Assembly: GCA_020055645.1 (NCBI GenBank) | Contig: CM034546.1 | Location: forward strand, 19,654,001 to 19,718,000 | Direction: 5' to 3' | Origin: Tomocerus qinae | Taxonomy: Eukaryota; Arthropoda; Collembola; Entomobryomorpha; Tomoceridae | Length of the DNA: 64,000 nt | In this document: piece by piece, positions 35,444 to 47,517 of the stretch | Layout: each line of letters begins with the position of its first letter | How positions within the stretch are numbered: position 1 is the first letter of the stretch | Program-made: the position numbers and the translations under genes | Notes under the pieces: model-generated | Told to the model about the DNA's origin: nothing | The model's input: only the letters and a program-made list of their open reading frames with translations | Database searches by the model: none

Positions 35444-37210
35444 ATGCATATTTCTTTACACTTAGTGTTTATTTTGCTCTTAGGGGATAATTTTTGCTCA
35501 GGTATTTTAAATTCTTTGATATTATGAAATACTAATTAATTTTTAGATTAGATGCGACGTATTTTCAGCAATATCATTACTTGTTTATATTACATGTGCA
35601 GGTACAATACTGCGCAGACTGTTGTCATTGTGCCCATACCCTCCAAATTTTCCATCCGGAATTTTGTTGGAACGAATTGATAATGAAAACTTTTCGGAGG
35701 AGATTTTCATTTTGAATCTATGGACGGCTTACCCAAAATCAGCCGAAGATATAATTTCGGTAGTCAATTGGGCAAAAAATACAAACTACACAGTTCGACC
35801 ATCAGGTACCCGTTACAATTGGTCGCCCCTAACGGTGACGAAGTCGACAATTAGTTGCCGAAAAATAATCGTGGTTGACACTAGCAAATATCTTACAAAC
35901 TCTGAAGTGATTTCTCAAGGCACAGACTACTCTGAGGTAAAAGTACAAGTAGGCTTGTCGCTGGATGCATTTTTAACCTTCTTGGAGCAGAATAATTTGG
36001 GAATTCCGAACTCCCCTAATTTGGGAGGAGCTACAATTGGAGGTATACTAGCAACAAGTGGTTTTGGTCCAGGAATGTCTACCACAAGCTCAAAAAATGC
36101 GGGAGGATCATTGAGTAATCTTATTGTAAGTGCAACTGCAATAATTTGGGATACTAGTTCAAACTCCTACGCCCTTAAGACCTTGAATCGTGGAGATCCA
36201 TTGATTGCTACAGTAGCCAGCAATTTGGGAAAGGTTTTCGTTACTGAAGTCGTTCTTCACGTATTTCCTAACTATAACCTACGATGTCAAAGTTTCACTA
36301 ATATTTCTACTGAAGATCTTTACGGCGTAAAAAATTCAAGCGCTGATAATCTTGATGTGTACATCAACAGAGATGGAAGAGTACGGGCTTATTATTTTCC
36401 TTACACAGACAAGACTTGGCTACTGAGTTGTTCAGAGACACCTGTCAAGCCAGAAGAGTCAAAAGAAATCACAACTCCTTATAGTTATGTTTATATTAAT
36501 TCTTTTCCTCAGCCACTCGCAGAATTAGCAAGGCAAATCTTTGAATTGGGCAGAAATTCTTTAGCACCTGAGTTGTTAACCCTTGAATTCCAAACTGCAT
36601 CTCAAGTTTTGACAAGTTTGGACATCAGAGACATTTGGGGACCGTCTAAGAATCATTTTCTTCTTATTAAAGGAGTTAATACTTCCGTGAGAGTTACCAA
36701 CTCTGGTTATGGGCTACTTACAAGAAGACAAAACGTTCAAAACGTGTATCTCTATTTATGGAATTCTACCGAGATACAATATCCCAACTTGCTCTTCAAC
36801 TGAAATATCCAACTAACCGACCGTTAGAAATTAGAGTAACTAATTTGGATGCTTCTGACACTACAAAACTTTCCCTTCTTACGCCATCTAGCACAAAACA
36901 AGATTTGGATGTCGTTATTTGGATTGGCGTTTTCAGTTTACGAAACACAAGTGGAGCATATGAATTCATGACCAAAATTGAACAATTCCTCTTTTCTCCA
37001 GATGCTTTTAATGGAATCGAAGTTGTAGTACGGCCTGATTGGTCTACAAAATTTGCATATACAACCGCAAGTGGACCTTGGAACAATGAAACTATCAAAG
37101 GAAGCTTAGGCTCACTATATTCTGATTGGGAATCTTCGATGGATAACTTCAACTCAATGGATCCATTTGGAGTGTACAGACAAGAATTTACAGACGATTT
37201 GTTAAATTAA
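35444..37210 (+). CDS. Secreted cholesterol-oxidase-like flavoprotein (VAO type), frame broken
   Basis: Exon 1 35444..35501 (signal peptide MHISLHLVFILLLGDNFCS), then 35602 onward; intron phase 1. The FAD-binding PCMH domain is visible in WTAYPKSAEDIISVVNWAK, TVRPSGTRYNWSPLTV and NLGGATIGGILATSGFG. The C-terminal half resembles the substrate-binding domain of bacterial type II cholesterol oxidases (PLEIRVTNLD, DVVIWIGVF, EFMTKIEQFL, VRPDWSTKFAYT, DPFGVYRQEF). The frame reads to LLTRRQNVQNV near 36746, then homology continues one frame over (FMEFYRDTISQLAL) to a stop at 37210. This is one missing base, or an assembly error. In the bacterial enzymes, as I recall them, the residue before NWSP is the FAD-linking His; here it is Tyr. 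The family is mainly bacterial, so horizontal transfer is likely. Confidence 0.72.
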
Positions 37211-38103
37211 ATCAATAAAAAATACCGAAATGTAAACCATTGTATGTATACTAACATTACCTTATTATTCATTTGAGTTGGGACGTATCTTCTCTGTAAA
37301 ACACCAATTTTCTCTCTCCAAAAATTAGTGTGAATAATAAGTTTCTAAAGCTTTGAACTACATTATCATAATGAGGAATAAAAAATTGACGCACTTTTAA
37401 TTAGGTTAATTGCAGCATTTTTTATAATAGATATTTCAAAATTGGTAAATAGATAAATGTTGGTCTAATTATATATAATGATATATCAAAATACTAGTAA
37501 TCCTCAGCATGCATTCGATTTCGACAGGTTGACAATAGTCATTCGTATTTGATATTGAATTTCGAAAGATTTTCTGTAGGCATGAACATTTTGGTCGAAT
37601 TTAAATTATGCTATTTAATACTAACCCCAAGTGTAGTTAATTTTTTAATGCAATATGTATATTAGCTCTCCCTACCTCCCATAGATCAATAAATACATAG
37701 GTTGGTAAATTAGGTTACATTTTAGATATAAATATTCGTAATGATGTAGAGTTATATAACAATCTAATATAATATTACTATCATTTTAAAAGTGTATGAT
37801 GACAATCGTATTATATGCAGTAACACGAACTATCATCTTGTTTACAATCAGTTTGTGCAATCAGTTTTAGCTTGCTTATCTTATCATTTATCTTATTACT
37901 TTATGCGTAAAAACTATTAAATGTCCAAAAAAATTTATGCCTTATTAACAATATTTTCGGTCCTCTGTTGGCAATCAGTGCCACTTTATGTGTAACTGAA
38001 CAGTGTTTGACAATAAAGCTATTACATTACATTACATTACATTACATTACTGATAAGGCTTTAATGGCATACTCGACATACCTTGATGATCGCAATTTGA
38101 TGT
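37211..38103. mobile_element. Intergenic; ends in a retroelement-like (ATTAC)n tail
   Basis: AATAAA at about 37213 probably serves the flavoprotein gene. About 37920-38050 ends GACAATAAAGCTATTAC followed by ATTAC repeats, typical of the 3' end of a truncated non-LTR element. The remainder shows nothing. Confidence 0.45.
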
Positions 38104-40032
38104 TTACGTCATCTGCGGGAAACAAACCCATTTTATAACATCTTGGGCAACAGTTTTTAGTTTGTTTAGAATACCCAAAACATGAATTTTCATCACCAAT
38201 CTACAATGCCACATCCTTTCCAGAAAAAGAGTGATGAATGATCCAAGTAAAAAATATCCGCAAACGAAAAAAATAGTATGGATTTTCATCAGTAGACTAA
38301 TAGGCAACATCTGAGATTCTTTATGCTTCAATTTTGAATGGGATATTATATCTTTCAAATCATAACTAAAATCCCGTTGTTGTTTAAAATATTTTAGGAA
38401 ACCTGTCTCTTGCATGACTTGAAAATAATATTTGAATTTATAACGGTACCAATATGTGAATATATAAGACATTGGTTCAATGAGATCCGTTTCCTTCACA
38501 GTCATGCAAATTCCGTCAGAAAATATTTTGGATGGCATTAACGGGACGAAATGTTGACTTTTACCTGTTTTACATACATGAAATAGTTTCATTGAGAAGT
38601 TGGTCAACATTTTCAAAGTAAATGTTAGGTCGTCCATTTTATTGTGTTCAGACGTTGCATCGGATTGCCAATTAAATCTGAAGACACTTGAATCCATCTT
38701 GTCCATAATTTTATATTTTGCAAAAAGTGTGATTCCACTTTCGTCTATATTCCTTTGTATGTCTTCCTCCAACAACAACTTATATTCATTATCCACGAGA
38801 TCTTTAAAGTCTTTAAATTGCTTTCTGTCTGGCGGAGCAATAATCTCGCTTGTTATCCACGTTTCATATTGAGTAGCAATTACAAATCCCATAGACACAA
38901 TTACCAAATACAAAATGTTTCTCCTTTTATTGGAAACTTCTTGATTTAAAAGGACGGCTATTGTGGATACAAAAATAAACTCTAATTTCTTGTAGAAAGT
39001 AGAAATTCTAAAGCCTAAAGCATAAAATGAAATCGGGAATAGCGAAAATATCAGCCACCAGCAATAATCATCAAATGTATTTTGAATCAGAACTGTCAAA
39101 GGGACTCCGAGAAGTCGAGGGTTGGCTTCACAGTAATATGGAATCAACTCTTGAAAGTATTCAATGAAGAGAGTTTCATACCATTGTATACGATAAGTAT
39201 TTGTGTAAGACCCTAAGGCCATTATGACTCCATATCGACGATGTTCTCTTTCTAGATCTTCATATCGCTTAGCATATATGGCAGTGAAGTTGAATCTTTC
39301 AGCCATCAATTCTACAGCTCTCACTGAATATAGACAATCTCGATTCATAAGATTAATTTTTATGATTGAATAGAGTACCATTTTACATTGTGGCATTTGT
39401 CTAGGATTGCCAAGCAATTGGTTTTGGCCGGATATGCTGCCAATTTGAATGCCATGAAGATTTCCGTTTAAAGTATTCCAAATTCTTTCCCATTCTTCTT
39501 CGGAATTTTCTGTTTTAATTGGATAAAGAGTTGAAGTCTGGCTCTTAGGATTGTAGAGAATGGTCGTGTAAATCGAATATTTATTTCCGTCATTCATTGC
39601 AAATATAAAAAGAGGAGACACTAAATCTTTAATGAGGTATGATTGCCCCACTGGATTCATCCATTTCAATTCATCTTTGATGATGATCATAAACCTCGAA
39701 TCGCGACGATTTATTTCTTGTCCAAAAAAGAAATCTAAAGATATTAAATCAGGGTGTGGCTCCATTAGAATATTTACAGTACACAAACTTTTAGACAGAT
39801 CCCGAGGATTATATTTATGATGTCCAAAGAGAGGTTTATTATTGTTTGATGTTGCCAAGATCCATGGTTGTCCATTTTGGTTAGACAGGATAAAATCTCT
39901 CTGCCATTCGGATTGATGGAAACTAATCATGTTAAATTCACAATTACTATAGAACGACAAATTTCGAAAGCAGTTGAAATTGTTTATAATAATAGAAATT
40001 AAAAATAGTAAACTTGTAAACAGGGAATACAT
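38104..40032 (-). CDS. Divergent ionotropic receptor (IR family)
   Basis: Single exon, 642 aa from ATG 40032, chosen because it begins a signal peptide (MYSLFTSLLFLISIIINNFNC). The frame stays open another 151 codons upstream, but those run into a GC-rich repeat and look unrelated. Layout fits a chemosensory IR: a long extracellular ligand-binding region, a first membrane segment (CWWLIFSLFPISFYALGF), a pore region (FIFVSTIAVLL), a second segment with the channel-helix position (NILYLVIVSMGFVIATQYE), the S2 half, and a last segment (IFFVCGYFLLGSFITLFLE). The M3 motif is far from the glutamate-receptor consensus, as in many divergent IRs. Likely a plasma-membrane cation channel in chemosensory cells; ligand unknown. 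Confidence 0.7.
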   Translation of the reverse strand: MYSLFTSLLFLISIIINNFNCFRNLSFYSNCEFNMISFHQSEWQRDFILSNQNGQPWILATSNNNKPLFGHHKYNPRDLSKSLCTVNILMEPHPDLISLDFFFGQEINRRDSRFMIIIKDELKWMNPVGQSYLIKDLVSPLFIFAMNDGNKYSIYTTILYNPKSQTSTLYPIKTENSEEEWERIWNTLNGNLHGIQIGSISGQNQLLGNPRQMPQCKMVLYSIIKINLMNRDCLYSVRAVELMAERFNFTAIYAKRYEDLEREHRRYGVIMALGSYTNTYRIQWYETLFIEYFQELIPYYCEANPRLLGVPLTVLIQNTFDDYCWWLIFSLFPISFYALGFRISTFYKKLEFIFVSTIAVLLNQEVSNKRRNILYLVIVSMGFVIATQYETWITSEIIAPPDRKQFKDFKDLVDNEYKLLLEEDIQRNIDESGITLFAKYKIMDKMDSSVFRFNWQSDATSEHNKMDDLTFTLKMLTNFSMKLFHVCKTGKSQHFVPLMPSKIFSDGICMTVKETDLIEPMSYIFTYWYRYKFKYYFQVMQETGFLKYFKQQRDFSYDLKDIISHSKLKHKESQMLPISLLMKIHTIFFVCGYFLLGSFITLFLERMWHCRLVMKIHVLGILNKLKTVAQDVIKWVCFPQMT

Positions 40033-40179
40033 TTTACCACAATTTTTTTGAGTTTTGCTTTCTCTATTGAACGATGCGGAGTAAGAGAAAGAATATTCAG
40101 TTGAAAACAACGTCGTAGCAAATGTTGTGTACCCAGCCAGTGAGGCACCAACGAAGTAGTCAAAGCTTGCAGTATAGCA

Positions 40180-40770
40180 ACCGGCGACAAACATGCAGAA
40201 ACTCAAATTAAAAGTCATACCATGAAAGTCTAAATAAGTCTCGCTGTTTAAAGTCTTTGGGGGAGTACCAAAAAAGTACGAAAGGCAGTAGAACGAGTAA
40301 TAACGGCGGCACGGCAGTCTTACAGATTGGCACAATACAATATTGTGTCGACACATAGACTGCCACAGGCCCCTCGGCCTAAAAACGGGGGGCCACAAGA
40401 CCGTCGGCCGGAAGTGGGAATCAATATGACTAACCACTTCCCAAAGCAGCAGGTACACTGCCGAACTGGCAGCAAGAACTGCCATAACCGGAGAATAGGG
40501 GGCTAAAAAGAACTCTATAATCCTAATCCCCCTGGACTGTAAGATGAGGTAGGTGGGGCGGGGTGCCCAACTTCGCTCTTTTCTCTTATTTTATTTTGTG
40601 GTGGCAGGTGCTGCTGCTAAAACGCCATATCTAAGCACTGATATGGTGTGGCAGAGCCTGCCGGGAATCAAAGTTTTCACCAGGGGAGTTGGCAATGGGC
40701 CCGTACAGGCGGCCTGCACCCTTGTCGTCAGCTCTACTCAATAGGCTGATGGCAACCCCGTATAATACAT
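40180..40770. repeat. GC-rich dispersed repeat
   Basis: Markedly GC-rich against its neighbours. The part at 40600-40760 shares ACGGGCCCATTGCCAACTCC (reverse strand) with 16845-17000. It extends the receptor frame artificially. Class unknown. Confidence 0.5.
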
Positions 40771-40825
40771 ACAAATAACGGCGGCAATACTTACATGAAT
40801 TTTATTTCCTGAAATGGGCATGATA

Positions 40826-41407
40826 CATGAATATCGTCCCTTAAGGATGGAAAAAATCTCTATCCACTTTCAGATTGGTACAGGAATAAACCAATATCCA
40901 TTTTTTGTTTGGCACAGGAAAAAGCAAAAATCCATTTTTTGTTTGGTACAGGAATAAGCCTAAATCCACTTTTCGTTGGGTGCAGGAAATAGCCTCTACC
41001 CTCTTGTATAGTTATAGGGGCGTATTGATACATGGTTAATATGGGCGGCGGAAATATTGAACTTTCATTCTTCCTTCCAGCCAGTTTAGTTTTATCCAAT
41101 ATAAAAATCCGAATTTGAGTCGTTAAAAGTTTTGTTTTTGTATTATTGTGTTATTAGCTAAAATTTATGTAATAATTAATGTTTATGTACATTATAGCAT
41201 GATATATTTCAAGTATCAACATAAAAGTAATAAATACTTCATTTCGTCAACTTGTTTATTCCCACTGTGCCCCGACAACTTTACGTAAGGCTGTAAGAGA
41301 ATAGAGGCTATTTCCTGCACCAAACGAAAATTGGATATAGGCTTATTCCTGTACCAAACAAAAATGGATTTTGGCTTATTCCTGTACCATACAAAAAATG
41401 GATTGAC
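40826..41407. mobile_element. Foldback element, copy 1
   Basis: Starts TCGTCCCTTAAGGATGGAAA. Each arm has three or four imperfect copies of CCATTTTTTGTTTGGTACAG separated by AGGAATAAGCC. The right arm is the inverse (CTGCACCAAACGAAA ...). The unique spacer at about 41015-41290 occurs in reverse orientation in the copy at 61859-62465. No coding. Confidence 0.75.
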
Positions 41408-41916
41408 TATATCAAATTGAAGTTCATTGCATTAAGCTTAAATTGCCAAAACTTTTACAATGCAATAATCTACTATTTTTGCATTCTAATAATTGTGTAT
41501 GCCTAAAAAAAAGTCATGCATGTGCAAAAGAAGAAATAGGCGAAGACCCCGATATGGAAGAAAGACCACTGATGTAACTTCAACCAAATTTTAAATCTTT
41601 TCTGATATAACTTATCAAAGTACAATGTTTGAGATGATAGATATTTATTTCAAGGCTGTAGTAGTGACATTATTGTTATTATGATTTTCTTTTTCGCACA
41701 ATTACGGCTTTTACGAGGTTAGAAAATCATCAAATTTTTATTAGATGCATTAATTGGTCCTTTTGGTTTCTATGACAGGATTAGTTTTGATTTTAACAAT
41801 ACTTTTTTCTGACCAATGCCCAGACTACTATTCACAGTTGACATAAAATCGCCAATACTAATAATAACTCTAAATGCTCATTGGGCTAGCAGTTATCATT
41901 TTAATGCCACTTGTGA
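41408..41916. other. Intergenic, nothing firm
   Basis: A short basic open frame beginning MPKKKSCMCKRRNRRRPRYG near 41500 has no support beyond its composition. Confidence 0.4.
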
Positions 41917-44166
41917 TTGAAAGAAAAAATCTTTTGCTTATTGCAACTTGCGAAACAGGGGAAATTTTTGTTATATTTAATGTACAACTCTCTTGAATTA
42001 CAGCTAGATACACTAAAATCAAACGTTATTCAGCTATATGATAGATATGCACCAATTAGGACGAAAACAATTAATACAACCAATGTTAAAAGAAAACTCT
42101 GTGAAATCACTTAATTAAACAAAGAGATATTGCTTATAAAGAGTATAAGAAAAATGTAGTTCTTAAGATTTTAAATAAAGTAATAAAAAAAAGAACTCAC
42201 CAAGACACTAAAAATACAATTAATGCAGAAATCAACTTAGGTAAATCTAAACATAGTGAAGTTGATTGCGATAGCAATTTAGTCAATGACTACTTTATAT
42301 CAATAAGTACAAGTATTGTAATTCAAGATGATTATCCTACAAGACCAAATGAATTACCTAATGTCGTAAATAATTTTACTGTACGAAATATAAATACTAT
42401 GGAACTAAATATAGCATGGAAAGGACTAAAAAAGCATGACTCAAAGTCAATCGATACATTAGGAATATGCCCATTTATGATTAATATACTTATGAATGTA
42501 CCAAACTTTAAACAAGAAATGACTGACTTTGTTAATTGTAGCTTAAGTGAAGGTTCTGTTCCTAATGATTTAAAGATCTCGAAAGTACTACCCTCTCCTA
42601 AAATACCAAATCCTAAGGAAGCTAGTGACTACAGACCTATATCAATACAAACAGTGTTTGGTAAGCTTGCAGAAAAATGTGTCTTTAATCAATTAGCATC
42701 ATTTGTAACTGAGAACAATGTTTTAACAAAATATCAATTTGGATTTCGTAAAAAACATTCCACAATTCACGCGGAGGTAGCGCTTACAGACTATTTATAC
42801 AAGGAAATAGCAAATAATAATGTTTGTATATTAATCTCACTAGACATAAGGAAATGTTTTGATAGAATTTCTCGAAAAACTTTATTACATAAACTGTCAT
42901 GGTATAATATATCTGAAAAATGGTTTAAATCTTATTTGGAAAATCGTGGGCAATATGTCTACATTAAAGAAAATAATGTCTCCGACGTAAAGTTTACTAC
43001 CCTAGGTACTCCACAGGGAGGTGTGATCTCTTGTTTATTCTTCACTCTATTTATTTATTTATTTATTTACAAGATTAATTAATGATCTTCCACTTTGTAT
43101 AAAAAATAGTCTAATGATATTATTTGCGGATGATACCGGGCTAACTATATCAGGACCGCCTGATTATATAAGTATAATACTAAGTAAGCTGCAGAGTGAT
43201 CTAGAAGCGGTAAATAATTGGATGTCGAACAATAGTATGGAATTAAACATCGATAAGACGTTAATGATGGTACTAGGAAAGCCAAATACATTAAAAAGCA
43301 TTGGTGATATCTCTTTACTATTTAATAATGTAATAATAAAACCAGTAAAGAAATTGAAACTATTAGGATTAACTATAGATGAAGGTTTGACATGGGAAGA
43401 TCATATAAATGAAATTGTAAATAAAAGTGGTAGGACACTATGGTCTTTAAATTATGTACAGACATTGCTAAGTGAGAAAAATAGAATAATATTAATTAAC
43501 TCTTATATAATGCCAAATATAAATTATATGTCCATTATATAGGGGAATTCAAATAAAACTTGTCTAAATAAAATATATGGTATTATGAGACGCGCAGCAA
43601 GATATATTTTTGCTAAAGGTAAATACGAGAGTGTATCAGAAGGTATTTTTAAATTAAACTGGCTGACACCAAAATATCTTATCAGATATGAAATTCTTTT
43701 AATGACGTACACCATTGAAAATAATACTAGTCCTGATTATTTTAAAGATTATGTTAACTACAGTAGTAACAATGTAAACACCATATCTACCAGAACTAGA
43801 ACTTATAACTATCATGTTATGAATTTCAATGTACCGAGTTTTAAGCAAAAATCTTTTTTGTATGCTAGCATGACTGAATGGATTGCGTTGCCTTAAGAGA
43901 TTAAAAAGATGACTAGCCTAAATAATTTTAAGAAAAATCAAAAGAATCAAAAAAATCTACAATCAAAAGAACTTACTATAAACAGTAATAGTATATACTA
44001 TGACTTACAGGTAGAAAGTGATGACTATGAATGATAAGATTACATGCATAATTATTTCTTGTAAATCAAGTAACTATGTTTAAAACTAATTGGCAGTCTA
44101 ATTACCTATGTACATATGGAAACTGACAATAAATACAATACAATACAATACAATACAATACAATAC
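41917..44166 (+). mobile_element. Decayed non-LTR retrotransposon (CR1/Jockey-like RT)
   Basis: The reverse transcriptase is read in pieces at 42399-43082 and 43114-43542, with the downstream region at 43585-43896. Motifs: YRPISIQTVFGKLAEKC, LISLDIRKCFDRIS (motif A), GTPQGGVISCLFF, and LMILFADDTGLTISG (FADD box). A (TTTA)n-like run interrupts the frame near 43050 and a stop lies at 43540. The endonuclease domain is absent, so the copy is 5'-truncated. The 3' end is a run of ATACA repeats at about 44135-44166. No frame is intact, so it is inactive. Confidence 0.8.
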
Positions 44167-44389
44167 AAATGCGTTTCCTTCTGAATATTTTCTCAGACTT
44201 CGACAATTTGTTTAACAATCTAACATAGGGTAAAAATAATTGACTGCTTTGAGTAAATTTAGAGTACAGAGCGAATTTGACATTCACGGTATTGTCGTCC
44301 TTCGATAATAGTCACGCAAAGACTTGAACTACTTCATGGAAAAAATTTGGACACAAATACTCAATATAAATACGTATAGTGTTTTAAAC

Positions 44390-45484
44390 ATCTTAAAGTA
44401 TTAAATGCAATTAAATAACAGAAACTACGACTGTTAAGCGTGCATTTCAAACCAAATAAAATAATCTTTTGTAATCTAAGGCTATTTTCATAAAGCACAC
44501 TTGAATGGTGTACATTTTTCCATTTCTGCTTCATAAACTTCAAATATTTAAAAATATAGGTATGAACAGGCGGAACAATACAATGCAATATGGGGTTTTC
44601 AGCTCAAACTTGCATAATCGAATACTGATTATAATTTTCCATTTTTTGCTATTTCCACTGAAAAGAAAGCAAAGCATTATTAAAGTCTTAAATGCAATTA
44701 CCAATGAAAATAACAGAAACTACGACTGTTAAGCGTGCATTTCAAACCAAATAAAATAATCTTTTGTAATCTAAGGCTATTTTCATAAAGCACACTTGAA
44801 TGGTGTACATTTATCCATTTCTGCTTCATAAACTTCAAATATTTAAAAATATAGGTATGAACAGGCGGAACAAAAGAATGCAATATGGGATTTTCAGCTC
44901 AAACTTGCATAATCGAATACTGATTATAATTTTCCATTTTTTGCTATTTCCACTGAAAAGAAATCAAAGCATTATTAAACTATAAAATGCAATTACCAAT
45001 GAAAATAACAGGAACTTCGACTGTTAAGAGTGCATTTCAAACCATTTCTTCTTCATAAATTTCAAATATTTAAAAATATAGGTATGAACAGGCGGAACAA
45101 AAGAATGCAACATGGGGTTTTCAGCTCAAACTTGCATAATCGAATACTGATTATAATTTTCCATTTTTTGTTATTTCCACTGAAAAGAAATCAAAGCATT
45201 ATTAAACTATAAAATGCAATTACCAATGAAAATAACAGAAACTACGACTGTTAAGCGTGCATTTCAAACCAAATAAAATAATCTTTTGTAATCTAAGGCT
45301 ATTTTCATAAAGCACACTTGAATGGTGTACATTTATCCATTTCTGCTTCATAAACTTCAAATATTTAAAAATATAGGTATGAACAGGCGGAACAAAAGAA
45401 TGCAATATAGGGTTTTCAGCTCAAACTTGCATAATCGAATTCTGATTATAATTTTCCATTTTTTGCTATTTCCACTGAAAAGAA
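44390..45484. repeat. Tandem array of an about 290-bp unit, four copies
   Basis: Units start near 44400, 44690, 44985 and 45208 and share AAATGCAATTACCAATGAAA, CGACTGTTAAGCGTGCATTT and TAGGTATGAACAGGCGGAAC. The third copy lacks about 70 bp. Copies differ by few substitutions, so the array is young. The short open frames in it repeat with the unit and are not genes. Confidence 0.85.
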
Positions 45485-45815
45485 ATCACACTTACTCCAT
45501 ATTCTATTTCACACTTATCCCATATGCGACTTCACACTTACTCCGCACCTACTCAATATACTACTCCACACTTACTCCATATTCTACTTCACACTTACTC
45601 CATATTCTACTCCACACTTACTCCATATTCTACTCCACACTTACTCCATATACTACTCCACACTTACTCCACACGTACTCCATATTCTACTCCATACTTA
45701 TTCAACATTCTACTCCATACTTATCCAATATTCTACTCCATCCTTATTCCATATTCTACTCCATACTTATTCCATATTCTACTCCATACTTATTCCATAT
45801 TCTACTCCATGTATG
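45485..45815. repeat. Minisatellite of about 20-24 bp
   Basis: Repeats of ACTTACTCCATATTCTACTC and variants, about 14 copies, directly after the 290-bp array. It is open in two frames by composition only. Confidence 0.8.
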
Positions 45816-47421
45816 TCCTCTCAGGGTAATTGTCAGTTTAAAACCAAAATTTATGGAAAGTAACTATTGAGATACCTTTTCACTCTCGTAAAAATTGCTT
45901 GAGAGTGAGAGAGAATGAGTTGAGCTTGAGTGAAAGCTTGAAAGTGAATATATTGAAAGTCAATAAATATATGGACCATAGTTTGATGGACATAATCCGA
46001 TAAGCTGTTTTTCTGAGAATATCGACGATGGTTGTATATATAACGATAAATGAATATATATTATAAAAATTTCTGAATCTGCTTTTGTATATACTCACTT
46101 ATATTACATCAACATTGAGGCGATGTAAATGTACCGTTTTATCTGAGTTGTATTTTTGAAATAGTTTATTGGTGCTAATATAATAATTATTGTTCCAAGG
46201 CAAAGTGTAATTATGATGATATGAAACGAAGTCCTCTCCAATCAAAAAAACTTTAACTAGTCAACCAGAATCCAGATAATCCCAATTGTTTCTTTAATAG
46301 CATTTCAAATAAAGGAAAATGGCAGTTTGACTAATTGTGGCATTTGAATAAAGGAAACGGCAGTTGAGCAACAAAGGATTCAGCAGTAGGCAAAAAGGCT
46401 CGTAGCAGTAGGCCGAAAAGGAATCGTCAGTTTTTCAGTTTCATTAAAATAGGGGAATCTCACCAAAATAGGGTAATCGTATGTAGGCTCACAATAACAA
46501 GATATGAGAAATATAGACGCCATCTAGACCAGAATGAATTCTTGAATGTTGAAAGTTAGCACTAAAACTTAACAGCAATCAGTAACAGAAATCTCGCCTG
46601 AGTAAAGGGTACAGTTAATGCTGTATTGTAGGGGGGGGGGGGGGAATCGAGGGCAAAATTTTCTCGTTTCTTGAATTACTGCAATTCAAGAAACGAGAAA
46701 ATTTTTTCTCAAAATACCAAAACGCAAATTTACTATTTCTCAAGTATTTTAGGCAAAATAAGCCAAAATTTTTCGCGCTTCGCGTGAATATACCTATTGC
46801 ATATAGGTGTATGACGTCATTGCCCCTTCCGAAATCGACTTCTAAATACGGTACTGGATACAGGGTTAACTTGTTTGATAAGAAAATTGTAGAATTAGGT
46901 TCAACTTTAACTGGCTATAGCCAGTTATAGAGCCAGTTATAGGATCAATAATATTATGAACTTTGGGTTATTTGAACATTCACAGTGGTTAATAATAATT
47001 GTCAACCGATAAAAATGCCAATCCTGAAAATAGTACATTAATATTGACAATGGAAATAAAATGCTATACCAAGAGTATATAACATGTTTGAGCATATCTT
47101 TCATGTGGAAAATAATTATGCCAAAAATACCACTGGAGCCAGTCGACTACATGGACTCTTTATTTTAATGTACACTTTCCTTTATTGACTACTGCTGAAA
47201 TCTTTTATAGAAAAACTGCCAATTCTTTTACGTGAAAACAGCCACTTTCCTTTCTTTAAATACTAATTCTTTAATTTAATGCTAAATTCCTTTATGGCCT
47301 AACTGCCAAAGCCTTTGTACGAACTGCCAAATTCCTTTGTTTTACACCCACTTTCAATATAATCCCTAATATAACTATGCGTAAGAATTTGTGAACATGT
47401 GTGGACATAATTGCTATAGAA
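45816..47421. repeat. Gene-free stretch with degenerate arrays and a hairpin
   Basis: 46290-46440 and 47165-47345 carry degenerate copies of AAAGGAATTTGGCAGTT in opposite orientations. 46631-46644 is a poly-G run. 46655-46677 and 46683-46705 form a perfect 23-bp hairpin. 46830-46860 (CCTTCCGAAATCGACTTCTA) matches the inside of the MITE at 9555 in reverse. No gene. Confidence 0.6.
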
Positions 47422-47517
47422 ATTAATGTTTTCAATAATGTACCCAAACGCATACCTTCATGTTCTAAATTTAGTAAATGAAGGTATGCGTTGGGCTACA
47501 TTACTGAAAACATTAAT
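47422..47517. repeat. Hairpin with 39-bp arms
   Basis: Arms 47422-47460 and 47479-47517 (ends ATTAATGTTTTC / GAAAACATTAAT, inner parts CGCATACCTTCA / TGAAGGTATGCG) with an 18-bp loop; few mismatches. Confidence 0.75.

Noticed and set aside
44390..45212. Repeated short ORFs on both strands
   Set aside because: They are the same frame recurring in each 290-bp satellite unit.
45322..45870. Protein rich in Tyr/Ser/Thr/Pro
   Set aside because: Open only because the minisatellite lacks stops; it is open in a second frame as well and changes with repeat number.
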